A stretch of 64,000 bases of DNA from CAWJMN01 sp963844055 (GCA_963844055.1 CAWJMN010000002.1:2285369-2349368); one strand, 5' to 3'. Positions 26,978 through 37,164 are shown, numbered from the stretch's first letter. Translations and numbers: made by a program. Notes: generated by a model not told the origin, from the sequence alone.

Positions 26978-28096
26978 CTACTTGCCCTGGGGTGAATCTG
27001 GCAGTGTAATTTTGAACTGCTTTTTATCTCGGAAGATATCTACCACAACCGGTTTGTCGCGAAATATCAGGCGGGACGCTGCTGCGTAATATTGACTTCC
27101 GGGAGCATCGCCAACTTGCACGAGTTCATCACCTGGAAGAATGCCTGCTTGCGCGGCGAGGCTCCCTTCGGCCACTGATTTGGCAGAAAGAATAAGTTTA
27201 GATTGCGTCACCTTAATCTTAAACGAAATGCCGTCACTGTCCGAATGGTCCCAGGCACAGGCCTTTTGTAGTTTTAAGAGCATCACTCTTTTATCGAGGG
27301 AAAGGCCCATGAGAAATCTCTGCAGAATATATGCCCCAACTTGATTTGAAGCACCCTCTTTGCAAATGACGTTCGACAATTCGGACTTGCCGATCTTCAC
27401 CATCCGAACGCGTCCGCTTCTGAGCTCCTGAGGCACTTCGTCTCCTTGTGGAGATGCTGGCTCGCCTAAGGTGATCAGTCCCTTTTCCAGCAATGAGTCA
27501 AAAACGTGGGTCGTAAGTGTTAGAGAAGTTGTCTGAGAAAGTTGCACTTCCCCATCACACGATATACCGTCATTGAAGGCCAACAAAATCTTAGGAACGG
27601 CTGTCCCTGATTCAGGATCTATCTCGTACTTAACTGGAATGCTCTCGCAATCGTCCAGGTTCATTTTGTCTAACTCGCCCAACCTTAGGGTTTGCGAATC
27701 ATTGTCGTACGCGATGTCAAACTGTTCTAGGAAATCAGTACCAAGATACCCCGCAAACCTGCCCAGACCACCTTTGCCAGGCAGATTTTCAAACACACCC
27801 GACCTTCTTTTGTTACAGAGAATGCTCTTATTAAACAGGTTTATTACAACGGAGTTTTCACTCTGCTGCTGACGCGAGAGCTCTTCATACCAAGCCGTAC
27901 TGATATAGGTCGATCCTGCTGAAGAGACTGTGCATGTTTTGGGTGATCCACCAGGGACGGAAATCGATATCGTAGGAAACATTGACTTAACAATCGGAAT
28001 GCTAACGACACCATCATTTGTCTCTTGTCCAAGCGCCTCGCAGCAGGTTAGCAGATGGCAATGCAAGAAGAATATCAAGCACCAGACTTTTAGCAT
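26978..28096 (-). CDS. Secreted retropepsin-like protein with C-terminal PDZ domain
   Basis: 372 residues. Signal peptide LKVWCLIFFLHCHLLTCC with several cysteines, so a lipoprotein is possible. The middle contains YLGTDFLEQFDIAYD, the strand that follows the flap in bacterial retropepsin-like (gag-asp) domains. The usual catalytic D-[ST]-G appears as VSSAGSTYIS, lacking Asp, so the protein may be inactive. About residues 275-365 form a PDZ domain (AGILPGDELVQVGDAP). GAGAGG lies 5 nt before the ATG. Probably a periplasmic binding or regulatory protein; activity is doubtful. Confidence 0.7.
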   Translation of the reverse strand: MLKVWCLIFFLHCHLLTCCEALGQETNDGVVSIPIVKSMFPTISISVPGGSPKTCTVSSAGSTYISTAWYEELSRQQQSENSVVINLFNKSILCNKRRSGVFENLPGKGGLGRFAGYLGTDFLEQFDIAYDNDSQTLRLGELDKMNLDDCESIPVKYEIDPESGTAVPKILLAFNDGISCDGEVQLSQTTSLTLTTHVFDSLLEKGLITLGEPASPQGDEVPQELRSGRVRMVKIGKSELSNVICKEGASNQVGAYILQRFLMGLSLDKRVMLLKLQKACAWDHSDSDGISFKIKVTQSKLILSAKSVAEGSLAAQAGILPGDELVQVGDAPGSQYYAAASRLIFRDKPVVVDIFRDKKQFKITLPDSPQGK

Positions 28097-28440
28097 TTTA
28101 GCCTCTCAGGAAGAGTGTGTTTCACACGGCGCTTTAGGCGGTATCGAAATGGCAATCGCCGCCGAGTATAGCAAAAACGAGCGGATAACCAAAAGTCAAT
28201 AAATGCTTCCATCAAAAAAGAAGGCTGGGGATAAAGAGTGGTCATAAAGCCAACCGTTGCCAACGGCTGTCTCAGTGCCGATCCTCAACTCTCATTCCAG
28301 CGGATCAGCATCAACCCACCTCATGTTTTGTCCGGCGGCAGGATGCACGCGTCTACTTTTTTGCGTCGTGGATTGCCAGCTCTCTTCTGGCCTATCGCCC
28401 CTGCCCTATCCGATCAGCGACGCTATGTTGTTAGCTCATT

Positions 28441-28890
28441 GTTTAGGTGGCACTGGCAAGTTCCCCGAGCAAGCGCTTGGCTATGCAAGAGAAACCCATT
28501 TCGGGGCTGGCCAGTGTGCCCCAGGGCTAGAGTGACCGTCGCCATTCATCCCGCCATTCATCCCAAAATGACAGGAACCACGAAAAGCACGAAAGACACG
28601 AACAAGAAAATGCGTGGTCCTACGGCTGTGGAGCAGGATCAATCGTTCCCCCCGTTTCGTGCTTTTCGTGTCTTTCGTGGTTCACTGCCGCCTGACCACG
28701 ATTGACAACGGGTGGCACGTCCCTGACCAGCGGGAAGGGCGTGGTGGCTTTCTGTCACGCGACGTTCTATTGCGACATTCCAGAAAGGCGTCCTGGGCAA
28801 AACAACGCCTGCTGAACGTGACCTGAATATCTCAGTCAGGCTGAAGCCTGACCTACAAAAATGGGTAGCACCAGATCATGATCCAGTGCT
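28441..28890. repeat. Composite block of dispersed repeats
   Basis: It repeats the module order of the 25.0-25.5 kb block: CTGGCAAGTTCCCCGAGC, TTTCGGGGCTGGCCAGTGTG, the CACGAAAAGCACGAAAGACA motif (about 28580) and its inverted partner (about 28655), GGTGGCACGTCCCTGACCA, and CAGAAAGGCGTCC. It ends in a hairpin unit (GGGTAGCACC at about 28863). No gene is supported between 28097 and 28930. Confidence 0.8.
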
Positions 28891-28930
28891 ACCCAAAGAG
28901 GATGCGATCGAAGGTTTTTGCCTTCGCCGA

Positions 28931-30301
28931 TTACATCAGTTCGCGGATCGGCTCATTCCCTGGCTCGACCAGGTATTGTGGCCGGCCACGTAGGTCGAAC
29001 TCACGCGTGTTGAGGTTGAGCCCGGCCTTGGCATACAGCGTGGCAAACACCTCTTGGAACTTGATAGGACGATCGACCGGCATTTCGCCGTACTTGTTCG
29101 TCTTGCCAATCACTTGGCCCATCTTCATGCCACCGCCGGCGATGATGGCGCCGTTGGCTTGTGGCCAGTGGTCGCGACTGTTCATCGCGTTCAGGCGTGG
29201 CGTACGGCCAAACTCACCCCACACCACCACGCTCACATCGCGGTCCATGCCACGATCATGCAGGTCCTGCAGAAGCGACGACAGGCCAATATCCAAAAGC
29301 GGGAAGTCCCGCTTGGAATTGACGTAGTTCATGCCGTCACCGCCGTGCCAGTCCCAGCGAATGAAGTTCATCGAAACGACGCGAGCCCCCGCTTCGACCA
29401 AGCGGCGAGCGACGCAGAAATTGCGAACCATGCGTGGTGCGCCATCGCGCTCAAACGCTGGATCATCCACGCCGTACTTTTCTAGGTTCTTAGGATCTTC
29501 GAGCGAAAGGTCCAGCGCATCGGCCAGCTTGCTAGAAGTCAAAATCCCCATCGCCTTTTCCGAGAAGGCGTCCAGCCCTGCCATCGAGCCGCTGGTGTCG
29601 GCTTGGCGACGGAAGTTATCGAGCGCCGATTGCAGCGAGACCCGATCTTGCAAGCGATCCAGCGTGATCCCTTGCAAGGTCATGCTTTCGGTCTTGCGCT
29701 TTTCGGTCGCTTCACGGTCGACCACTTTGAACGGAGCGTGCCCCATTCCCAGGAAGCCGCCATCGCCAGAATCGCCCCAGCCAAAGTTGCCGCAGCGATA
29801 CATCAAACTGATATTCGGAGGAACGCTCGGATCGGCGTGCCCTTTTAGCTTGCTCAGCCAGGCGCCAAACGAAGGCCAGCCTCCTGGAGGAGCTTGCTGC
29901 TGGCTACGGCGGTGGCCTGTCATGCACTGATAAGCGCTATGCTCGCCATCGCTGTCCGACAGGGAGCGGATGATCGCAAACTTGTCCGCCATCTTTGCCA
30001 GCCGTGGGAACAGCTCGCAGATTTCCATGCCGGGGACGTTGGTCTTGATCGGGCTGTATTCGCCACGGATCTCGGCCGGTGCGTCGGGCTTCAGGTCCCA
30101 CATGTCCAAGTGAGGTGGGCCGCCCGGCAAAAAGACGTTGATGATCGCCTTTTGGGAACGGGTCCCTTCCTTGGCTTCCGCGTGCAGGATGTCCGGCAGG
30201 GCCAAGCCCCCCAGCGCCATGCCACCGATCGCCATGAAGTCGCGGCGCGAGACTTTGTCACAAAACCCGCCGTAAGACTTATTGCCGTAGATCGTCAACA
30301 T
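28931..30301 (-). CDS. DUF1501 family protein, Tat-exported
   Basis: 456 residues from the ATG at 30301 (MLTIYGNKSYGGFC). The twin-arginine signal SRRDFMAIGGMALGGLAL targets it to the Tat system. The body shows family signatures VFLPGGPPHLDMWDLKP, RSLSDSDGEHSAYQCMTGH, WDWHGGDGMNY and VWGEFGRTP. DUF1501 proteins belong to the alkaline-phosphatase/sulfatase-like fold and are hugely expanded in planctomycetes, usually next to DUF1549/DUF1553 cytochrome-type proteins. None is adjacent here. Periplasmic, role unknown. Confidence 0.9.
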   Translation of the reverse strand: MLTIYGNKSYGGFCDKVSRRDFMAIGGMALGGLALPDILHAEAKEGTRSQKAIINVFLPGGPPHLDMWDLKPDAPAEIRGEYSPIKTNVPGMEICELFPRLAKMADKFAIIRSLSDSDGEHSAYQCMTGHRRSQQQAPPGGWPSFGAWLSKLKGHADPSVPPNISLMYRCGNFGWGDSGDGGFLGMGHAPFKVVDREATEKRKTESMTLQGITLDRLQDRVSLQSALDNFRRQADTSGSMAGLDAFSEKAMGILTSSKLADALDLSLEDPKNLEKYGVDDPAFERDGAPRMVRNFCVARRLVEAGARVVSMNFIRWDWHGGDGMNYVNSKRDFPLLDIGLSSLLQDLHDRGMDRDVSVVVWGEFGRTPRLNAMNSRDHWPQANGAIIAGGGMKMGQVIGKTNKYGEMPVDRPIKFQEVFATLYAKAGLNLNTREFDLRGRPQYLVEPGNEPIRELM

Positions 30302-30560
30302 CGTGCTATCCCCTCTCCCCTTCACAACTTCGGGAACCTTATCCGCAGTTCAATACTGTCATATCCCTGCGGGAAAGTAAAGATCCATCCAGCTTTGTTT
30401 ATGGATCGGAGGGATCGTTACGTTACGACAATTTGGCTTCAAAAGGAGGGGAAATGCGGAGAAAGGAGACTAGGGAGCCTTTCAGGCAATTGCTGGTAGT
30501 TCTTTGGGGTGGTTCTGGTGGGGCCGCCTTTGCCGGCAGATTTGGTCGACCAGCCACGCT

Positions 30561-32651
30561 CTACGGTTGATCGTAGTACCAAACGGAAGAGAACGACACG
30601 TCGTCTGGATATGAGAAACCAGTCCGGCTGCCGCCGGTGTTTTGGAAGCGGCGTAAAGCAGGAATTGTTACTTGCGTCCCTCGAACCCTGATAACGTCCA
30701 GTTTAGGAAGTGCTGCAACTTGCTGGATAAATCGGTCCGAGAATTTTGGGCCGTTGAGGGAGAGCTCGTGAAGATCAGGAAGCACAGGGAACTTGGCAAG
30801 TTCCTGTTCCTTCAAGTGGTTACCACCTAGCTGAAGGAAGAGCAGTTTGGGAATTCCTTGAAGTTCCACGAGTCCGCTGCCAGTCACCTTCGTATTTTTA
30901 AGATCGAGAACCTGTAAGTTTCGGCATTTTCTAAGGTGACGCAGCCCTGCATCTGTGATGTCCGTATCGCTTAGATCGAGCACTTTCAATTTTGGCACTT
31001 GCTGCAAAGTTTTTAGCCCGGTATCGGTGACTTTCGTACCGCAAAGCGAAAGACTACCGAGTTGAGGTAGGTCCAGCAGGTACTCGAGTCCTTTGTCGGT
31101 TAGTTGCGGTTCTTGCAGTTCGACATCTTTTAGCAAGATTGCTTTCGAAGAGAGTTCGCTCAAATCGGCGTCACTCAATCCCGTCTGTACGAAGGCAAGG
31201 TATTCGAGGCCTTCAATGCGATTGAGGCACTGGAGTCCTTTGCCTTCCATCTTCACTTCAATCAAATAAAGGGAGTACAATTTGGGAAGATTTTCGAGGG
31301 AAGCAATCCCCGCATTGGTCACCTTGGGGCAATGAATCGTCAGGCGCTCCAAGTTCGGCATGTTTTTGATGTGCTTAATCCCATCGTCGGTGACCAGTGG
31401 ACAAACAAGCCCTAAGAGTTTTAGCGTTTCAAGTTGGCTAATCTTTTGTAGGCCTGCATCGCTAACAGCGGAGGACTCAATCCAAAGCCATTCCAGAGAT
31501 TGAGAGTCGCACAACTTGACTAGCGCCGCATCTGAGATGGTCACATTGATCAGTTTTACCAGCTTTAGTTTATCCATTTTTGCAATCGCAACTGCCGCCT
31601 CCTCCGAAACCTGGCAGTTTGTTAGAGACAGTTCCTCAAGTTTGGGGAGCTTTGTTAGATGCAAAACACCTTTGCCGGTGAGTTGCTTTCCGGATAGCTC
31701 TACTGCTCTCAGGTTGGTCAGCTGACCAATTGCTTCTAGCGATGGGTCAGTAATTTGATCACTTGCCAGCGTAAGCTGCCGGAGATCGCCAAAGTTGGCG
31801 ATGGTTTTTATTCCCTGGTCAGATATTGAGCTGTTCTTAATTATCAAGCGTTGCAGCTTCGAATGATTCTCTATCGAACGGAGGCCATCGTCGGTAATCT
31901 GCTGCCGTACATCAAAGGCGGCTGCTTCCAATTCTGGAAATTCTTTGAGCCGGTAAATGTCGTTGGCATCCGTGCTACGGTAAACAAAACTGGCCATTTG
32001 CGGAGTGTCAGGTGGGACAATTCCTGCCCAATTGCGAAGTCGAGAAAGGCGAGTGGGATTAAACTCAGTGTCATATTCGAAATTTCTGACAGCGCTTGCT
32101 ATGCCCAATTTTTCCACAAGTTGCCATTTGCGACGATATTTTTCCCGCTCATAACCAACCCAGCTTAGTGGCAGACAAATAATGAACGTGATGATCAGCA
32201 ACGTGCGAATCGAAAAGCGGAATCGCCAAGTTCTGGGCTTTAGGGCCATCATTAACGGCCAAAGCTTTTTGTATTTGATCGATGCAATCAGGCCCCGTAT
32301 CGACAACAACCAGAATAGGGCCGCGAAGGCATAGCCCCATGCGGAAAAGCCGTAGCCTATGGCTAGGCAAGCTAACACGGAAATAAAGTACACCATCCCC
32401 TTAAAGGGTTCACGCAGGAACATCTTCCAGGCACCGGGGACGGTAAAGAAGATGCAGTACGTAAGTCCGTAGAGAAATCGATCTGACCGATTCGTTTGCC
32501 TAGTAATGCTGAACGAAACGCCATCGATCTGAGTTTGGGTCCGAAAAACATGCTCGCACTTGGGGCATGCGATCTCCCCTTCGAGCATCTCTTCTGTCAA
32601 TACACAGTTGGCTCGGCAAGACGGACACAGTATCGTTGTTTCACTTTCCAT
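30561..32651 (-). CDS. Zinc-ribbon membrane protein with leucine-rich repeats
   Basis: 696 residues from the ATG at 32651 (MESETTILCPSCRANCVL). The N-terminal zinc ribbon is CPSCRANC...CPKC. Hydrophobic segments (about 70-125) and FRFSIRTLLIITFIICLPLSW (about 170-190) anchor it. From about residue 270 to the end run some 17 leucine-rich repeats of the roughly 24-residue type (for example LKTLQQVPKLKVLDLSDTDI, ITDAGLRHLRKCRNLQVLDL), ending near RVRGTQVTIPAL. Such ribbon-TM-LRR architectures recur in planctomycetes and probably mediate protein interactions outside the cytoplasmic membrane. Regulatory partner unknown. Confidence 0.85.
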   Translation of the reverse strand: MESETTILCPSCRANCVLTEEMLEGEIACPKCEHVFRTQTQIDGVSFSITRQTNRSDRFLYGLTYCIFFTVPGAWKMFLREPFKGMVYFISVLACLAIGYGFSAWGYAFAALFWLLSIRGLIASIKYKKLWPLMMALKPRTWRFRFSIRTLLIITFIICLPLSWVGYEREKYRRKWQLVEKLGIASAVRNFEYDTEFNPTRLSRLRNWAGIVPPDTPQMASFVYRSTDANDIYRLKEFPELEAAAFDVRQQITDDGLRSIENHSKLQRLIIKNSSISDQGIKTIANFGDLRQLTLASDQITDPSLEAIGQLTNLRAVELSGKQLTGKGVLHLTKLPKLEELSLTNCQVSEEAAVAIAKMDKLKLVKLINVTISDAALVKLCDSQSLEWLWIESSAVSDAGLQKISQLETLKLLGLVCPLVTDDGIKHIKNMPNLERLTIHCPKVTNAGIASLENLPKLYSLYLIEVKMEGKGLQCLNRIEGLEYLAFVQTGLSDADLSELSSKAILLKDVELQEPQLTDKGLEYLLDLPQLGSLSLCGTKVTDTGLKTLQQVPKLKVLDLSDTDITDAGLRHLRKCRNLQVLDLKNTKVTGSGLVELQGIPKLLFLQLGGNHLKEQELAKFPVLPDLHELSLNGPKFSDRFIQQVAALPKLDVIRVRGTQVTIPALRRFQNTGGSRTGFSYPDDVSFSSVWYYDQP

Positions 32652-32724
32652 CGCCACATTCTGGCCGCCCGTCGTGCGCCCCACAATCCGCCAACCTAAA
32701 AAGGTGTTTTCCTGTGCCCCCTGA

Positions 32725-33720
32725 TTGCAACCACGACCAGATGCCGTGCAATTTCAGAGCCGGAAGCGACAGCGACGGCCATCCCCCCGCATAAAAAAAG
32801 TAGACGCGGCATCTTGCCGCGTCCAATGCTTTGTCCAACCCAACCATCGCCACTTCGTAAACCGAAGCACTTTTCGTAGGTCAGGCTTCAGCCTGACTGC
32901 GCTATCCGCGTCACCCCCGACCGCTGCCGTTTCGCCCAGCATGCAACTCTGGAATTCCGCAAAAGACCGCCGCGCGATAGAAAACCACCACGCCCTTTCC
33001 GCTGGTCAGGGACGTGCCATCCGTCATCACGGCCAAGCAGTAGCTAACCACGAAAGACACGAAAAGCACGAAACGGGGGAACGGTAGATCATCTCCACAG
33101 TAGTAAGACAACGGATTTTCCTTTTCGTGTCTTTCGTGCTTTTCGTGGTTCCTGTCTTTTCAGGACGACCTGTGAAGTCCATCCCGCAGCAGGCGGACTC
33201 ACTGGCCAGCCCCGAAACAGGTTCTTCTAGAATCGCCAAGCATTTGCTCGGGGAACTTGCCAGTGCCACCCAAGAACGTCGCGCGATTGACCACCACCAC
33301 ACCCTTCCCGCTGGTCAGGGACGTGCCACCCGTTATCACGGCCAAGTCCAAAAGCGCACGCGGTTGATTTCGCCGCGCTGCACAGGAGACCTCCCATGGC
33401 CTGACGGCCACACCGGTTCAAGAACCGGTGCTACCCATTTTCCTTTTCGTGTCTTTCGTGCTTTTCGTGGTTCCTGCCTTTTCGGGACGACTTGTGAAGT
33501 CCATCCCGCAGCAGGCGGGTACACCTCCCGTAGTAGACCAACTGCATTTATTTGCCATGGTCTTCTTAGAACAACGCGGCTCGTTGGGCACGGGGGGATG
33601 ACCGGTCGCTAACGCTTCCGGCTCTGAAAATGCGTGACATTTAAATGCCGTTGCAGCAGTAGGCCATCGCCGCCCGGCCCGACAAGGGTTGACTATCCAT
33701 GGCGCAAAAAGAAGACGCTG
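32725..33720. repeat. Composite block of dispersed repeats, mostly inverted
   Basis: It carries an inverted family B piece (about 32745-32785), AGTAGACGCGGC hairpins (about 32801 and 33713), inverted copies of the GGTGGCACGTCCCTGACC module (about 32990 and 33300), CACGAAAAGCACGAAA-type arrays in both orientations (about 33050, 33125, 33450), an inverted partial 142-bp element (about 33385-33440) and a direct family B piece (33524-33650). No gene is supported between 32652 and 33804. Confidence 0.8.
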
Positions 33721-33804
33721 CATTTTGCCGCGTCTACTTTCGTAAGTGCTCATTGCTATCCAAACGGATTGCTCACGCGCGAATGCGGAACATCCCAGGG
33801 GCGA

Positions 33805-34806
33805 TTACTTCTTCCCGCCAGTGTCATCCTCGGGGCCGGGATGCAGCGGCCAGCTCGCTGGAACGACCGGCGAGACAAACCCTTCGGGCTTGACCGCCAA
33901 GATGCTGCAATCGCAATTGGCCAGCACGCTCTCGGCCGTATTGCCCAGGAACAGTCCCTTCAGGCCGCCGCGACCGACCGTGCCAATGGCGATAAGGTCG
34001 GCCTTCAGTTGTAGCGCGATCCGCCCGATCTCCTTGGCTGGGCTTCCCCAGCTCAGGTGCGGCACAAGCTTTACATCGTCAGTGTCCAGGCCCAGCGACA
34101 GGATGAACTTCTCCATGCTCTCGGTGGCTTGGTCGTTGATCTCGCCACGCAGTGTGTTGTACTGCGGGATTTTCTTGACGAGGTCCTCCGAGATATCCAT
34201 CGAGTCAATCACATGCAGCAGATGGAACTCGGCCTTGGCCAGTTTGGCAATCTCAAGGCCGCGCAAAACCGCGCGACGGCTGCTGTCGGAAAAGTCAGTA
34301 GTGGAAAGGATCGTCTTCGGCGGGCCAACATGCTCTGCCTTTACAATCCACACGTCGGCTGGGCACTTGCGAATGAGCTTGCTGGAGGTGCTACCGACAA
34401 AGAACTGCTTCCAGGCGGAAAGGCCTCGCGTTCCGGCGATCAACAGGTCATAGCCTTCTTGTTGGACGGCGTGCGTTAATTCGACCGAAGCTTCGCCCAG
34501 CAGGGTTTCATAGTGCATCTCGAGGTCGGTCGCGTTCAGGTCGGCGATCATTTGCCGCATCTTGGTGTCGGACTCTTCCCGAATCTCACGATGGAAGACA
34601 TCCCCTTCGCCGTACAAAATATCCATCCGCGCCTTCGCCGAAGAAGTATGCACGGCCGCACGCATGTCAGGAAGCGTATGTGCCAGCACCAGCGGCGACT
34701 TGCTCTGACGGGCCAGCCAGATCGCTTGCTTTAGCGCAGCATCCGCATTAGGGGAGAAGTCAGTCGCGACGAGGATCTTTTTGTACTTCTGAATGTGTGC
34801 ATTCAT
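33805..34806 (-). CDS. Tandem universal stress protein
   Basis: 333 residues made of two UspA domains. The N-terminal one starts at KKILVATDFSPNADAAL and ends with AGTRGLSAWKQFFVGSTS. The C-terminal one starts at PKTILSTTDFSDSSRRAVL and ends with GTVGRGGLKGLFLGNTAESV, which preserves the ATP-binding G-2x-G-9x-G[ST] pattern; the first domain has a comparable GTRG...GST pattern. UspA proteins bind ATP and protect cells under stress. Cytoplasmic. It stands alone between a repeat block and the divergent hydrolase gene. Confidence 0.9.
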   Translation of the reverse strand: MNAHIQKYKKILVATDFSPNADAALKQAIWLARQSKSPLVLAHTLPDMRAAVHTSSAKARMDILYGEGDVFHREIREESDTKMRQMIADLNATDLEMHYETLLGEASVELTHAVQQEGYDLLIAGTRGLSAWKQFFVGSTSSKLIRKCPADVWIVKAEHVGPPKTILSTTDFSDSSRRAVLRGLEIAKLAKAEFHLLHVIDSMDISEDLVKKIPQYNTLRGEINDQATESMEKFILSLGLDTDDVKLVPHLSWGSPAKEIGRIALQLKADLIAIGTVGRGGLKGLFLGNTAESVLANCDCSILAVKPEGFVSPVVPASWPLHPGPEDDTGGKK

Positions 34807-35102
34807 GGCAATGGTTTCTTGTTGCTAGGCCTTGAGAATTGCAGGGGGCGTTTGGCATCGTCATCCCAGCCCCTTGCCGGTTGCCAGTCAGCCCGCTTCG
34901 GCCAACTAGCAATTGACGAACCTCTATTCTACCGCGCGTAGCCCGACTGTTGGCAACGCCACGCCCCGAAGGTCCCTTTTTCGGCGACTGCGCATGACCA
35001 GAAAGTGGCATGACTTCCAAAAAACCGCAGATTGACGCTCCACTTCTCACCGTTTACCCTGCAGTCATTCGCCAGACTCTCTACGAAAAGGAATCGCACC
35101 CC

Positions 35103-35912
35103 ATGAGCCGCTTCATCGCTCTGCTACTTGGCTTGGTTGTCTTTGTTCAATCCACAAAAGGGGCCGATCCTGCCAAGCCAGTGAAGGAGCTCATTCTGCC
35201 GGGCGAATCTTTCCTGGTGGGTGATCGTCCAGCGTTCATCCTGTTGCCAGAACTTTCTAAGCGTTCTCAGCCGCAGCCCTGGGTTTTTTATGGTCCGACG
35301 TTGGCTGGCTATCCCGATGTGCATGAAAAGTGGATGCATGAACAATTCTTGGCGGCAGGGGTCGCGGTCGCGGGGGTCGATGTGGGCGAAGGTTATGGCA
35401 GCCCCGCCAGCCAGATGGCCTTCACCGAGCTTTACAATTTGCTGACCGAAAAGCGTGGCTTCTCTAAACGCCCTTGCATGCTTCGGCGCAGCCGTGGTGG
35501 TCTCTGGGTAACCAGCTGGGCCGCAGCAAATCCGGACAAGGTTTCCGGCATTGCCGGCATCTATCCCGTGTTTGACTTTCGGACCTATCCCGCCTTGGAA
35601 AAGGCTGCCCCAGCGTACGGCCTCAAGCCGGAAGAGTTGGCAAAGCGTCTGGAAGAATTCAATCCGATCGCCCGTGTGCATCTACTGGCCAAGGCCAAGG
35701 TTCCGGCCTGCTTCATCCATGGCGATGTGGATACCGTGGTACCGCTGAAGGAGAACTCGGCCGAGTTTGCAGAGATCTACAAGCGGGCGGGTGAAGAAAA
35801 GTTGGTCAACCTGATTGTTGCCAAAGGACAGGGGCACAACTTTTGGGAAGGCTTCTTCCGCTGCCAAGAGCTAGTGGACTTTGCCACCGCTCGCGCTAAG
35901 AGTGGCAAGTAA
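35103..35912 (+). CDS. Secreted alpha/beta hydrolase
   Basis: 269 residues from the ATG at 35103 (MSRFIALLLGLVVFVQSTKG), a clear signal peptide; the frame upstream to 35010 is unlikely. The domain shows WVFYGPTLAGYPDVHE, VAVAGVDVGEGYGSP, a nucleophile elbow RRSRGGLW (Ser about 129), an Asp in CFIHGDVDTVVPL and a His in GQGHNFWEGF. The elbow has Arg where GxSxG normally has Gly, while planctomycete relatives usually read GRSRGG. The triad is otherwise intact. Likely a periplasmic esterase or peptidase-like enzyme with unknown substrate. Confidence 0.8.
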   Translation: MSRFIALLLGLVVFVQSTKGADPAKPVKELILPGESFLVGDRPAFILLPELSKRSQPQPWVFYGPTLAGYPDVHEKWMHEQFLAAGVAVAGVDVGEGYGSPASQMAFTELYNLLTEKRGFSKRPCMLRRSRGGLWVTSWAAANPDKVSGIAGIYPVFDFRTYPALEKAAPAYGLKPEELAKRLEEFNPIARVHLLAKAKVPACFIHGDVDTVVPLKENSAEFAEIYKRAGEEKLVNLIVAKGQGHNFWEGFFRCQELVDFATARAKSGK

Positions 35913-35944
35913 ATCCTCAAGGACGCCAAGCTCCGCGAAGGAAG

Positions 35945-36832
35945 TTATTTCTTCGCGGATGACTTGGTTGGCGTTTTGTTGTTGGGTTTATTCTTGTTAT
36001 TGTTGTTTGAGCCGCCCAGCCGTTTCAAAACCGCTTCGCCTTGGGCGATGGCATTGCGAGCAGCGGCGGCCGCATTGGTCGCCTTACGCAGGTCTTGTGC
36101 AGGATCTAGCTTGGAAGCACCGCTGGAAACGGTGCGGTCCTTGGCATGCGACTCTTCCTTGTGGGCATCAGCCAGTGCTTCCGCCAGGTGATTCCAGTCT
36201 TCATGCTCGTGATACACCTTGGTTGTGATTTGTTCCAATTGCCGAGCCTGGGTGGTGACGGTTAGCTTTGCCAGCGTATGCTCAGTGCTGGCATCAAAGA
36301 TTTTGGCCTTGGCTTCGCTGAGGTCCGGTCCCGATAAGCTCTTTAACTTTGCTTCCACTTCAGGTTTGCTAAGCAGCTCTTTTTCAAGAGAGGCCAGCTT
36401 GGCCTTGGCATCATCCAGGGCAGCACGAGCAAGGGCATATTCCGAATCGGCCGGTTCATCGGCCAGAATCTCTTTCTCCACTTCCTTCAGTTGCTTGGCA
36501 AGTTCGCGTGCATCCTTCTTGGCAGACTTCAATTCTTCCGAGGCCGAGCGTAACTTTGTTAGCGCGCTATTCAGACGAACGTCTGCATCGGCCCCTTTGG
36601 CCTCCGCTGCCGAAAGAACCTGTTTGCCGGCCGAGATTTGTGCTTGGGCCGCATTGATCATCGATTGACGATAAGCCCGAGCAGTTGGTGACGGCCCGCG
36701 CCTTCTGCGATAGGCCGCTTCGAGAGTTGGGCACGCCAGCGTCACCGCCAGCAAAACCGCCAGAGCAAGGCTCAAGCGTGTGCGCCAAGATTGGCCGCAG
36801 TTAACCAGCAACGTTTTGCAGGTAGTCGCCAT
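35945..36832 (-). CDS. Secreted coiled-coil protein
   Basis: 295 residues. Signal peptide LALAVLLAVTLACPTLEA, then a basic YRRRRGP stretch and a long Ala/Lys/Glu-rich helical region (about 55-240) predicted as coiled coil (for example SASEELKSAKKDARELAKQ). The C-terminus is low-complexity Asn/Lys-rich (GGSNNNNKNKPNNKTPTK). No catalytic domain. Probably a periplasmic structural or envelope-associated protein. It is convergent with the hydrolase at 35103-35912. Its closest family is not recognised. Confidence 0.75.
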   Translation of the reverse strand: MATTCKTLLVNCGQSWRTRLSLALAVLLAVTLACPTLEAAYRRRRGPSPTARAYRQSMINAAQAQISAGKQVLSAAEAKGADADVRLNSALTKLRSASEELKSAKKDARELAKQLKEVEKEILADEPADSEYALARAALDDAKAKLASLEKELLSKPEVEAKLKSLSGPDLSEAKAKIFDASTEHTLAKLTVTTQARQLEQITTKVYHEHEDWNHLAEALADAHKEESHAKDRTVSSGASKLDPAQDLRKATNAAAAARNAIAQGEAVLKRLGGSNNNNKNKPNNKTPTKSSAKK

Positions 36833-37164
36833 CGCAGTCCACCTTTCGCTCTACTTCGCTTTCGAGCGGTCCATGCGTCATGGCGGTCGAAAGCCAATTC
36901 CCTACGAAGATCATCGTCCTATTTTCGGGGCCCCATAACTCCATTCTAACTTCCGCGAACAAGGCTCCACTAGCAATCTGGGTTACAAAATGCTCAGGGA
37001 ACTGCCCCGTTTGGGGTCCTAACGCCTCAAAAACACCCTGCTTTTGAGCCCTTAGGTCGGTACGTACCTGCCAATCGGCGGGCATGGAGTGATTGTCACT
37101 ACTTGTGAGGCGAAGCGGCACGAACAGCTTGAAAACGGACGAAGCGAGATCGCTGGTACGCGAC

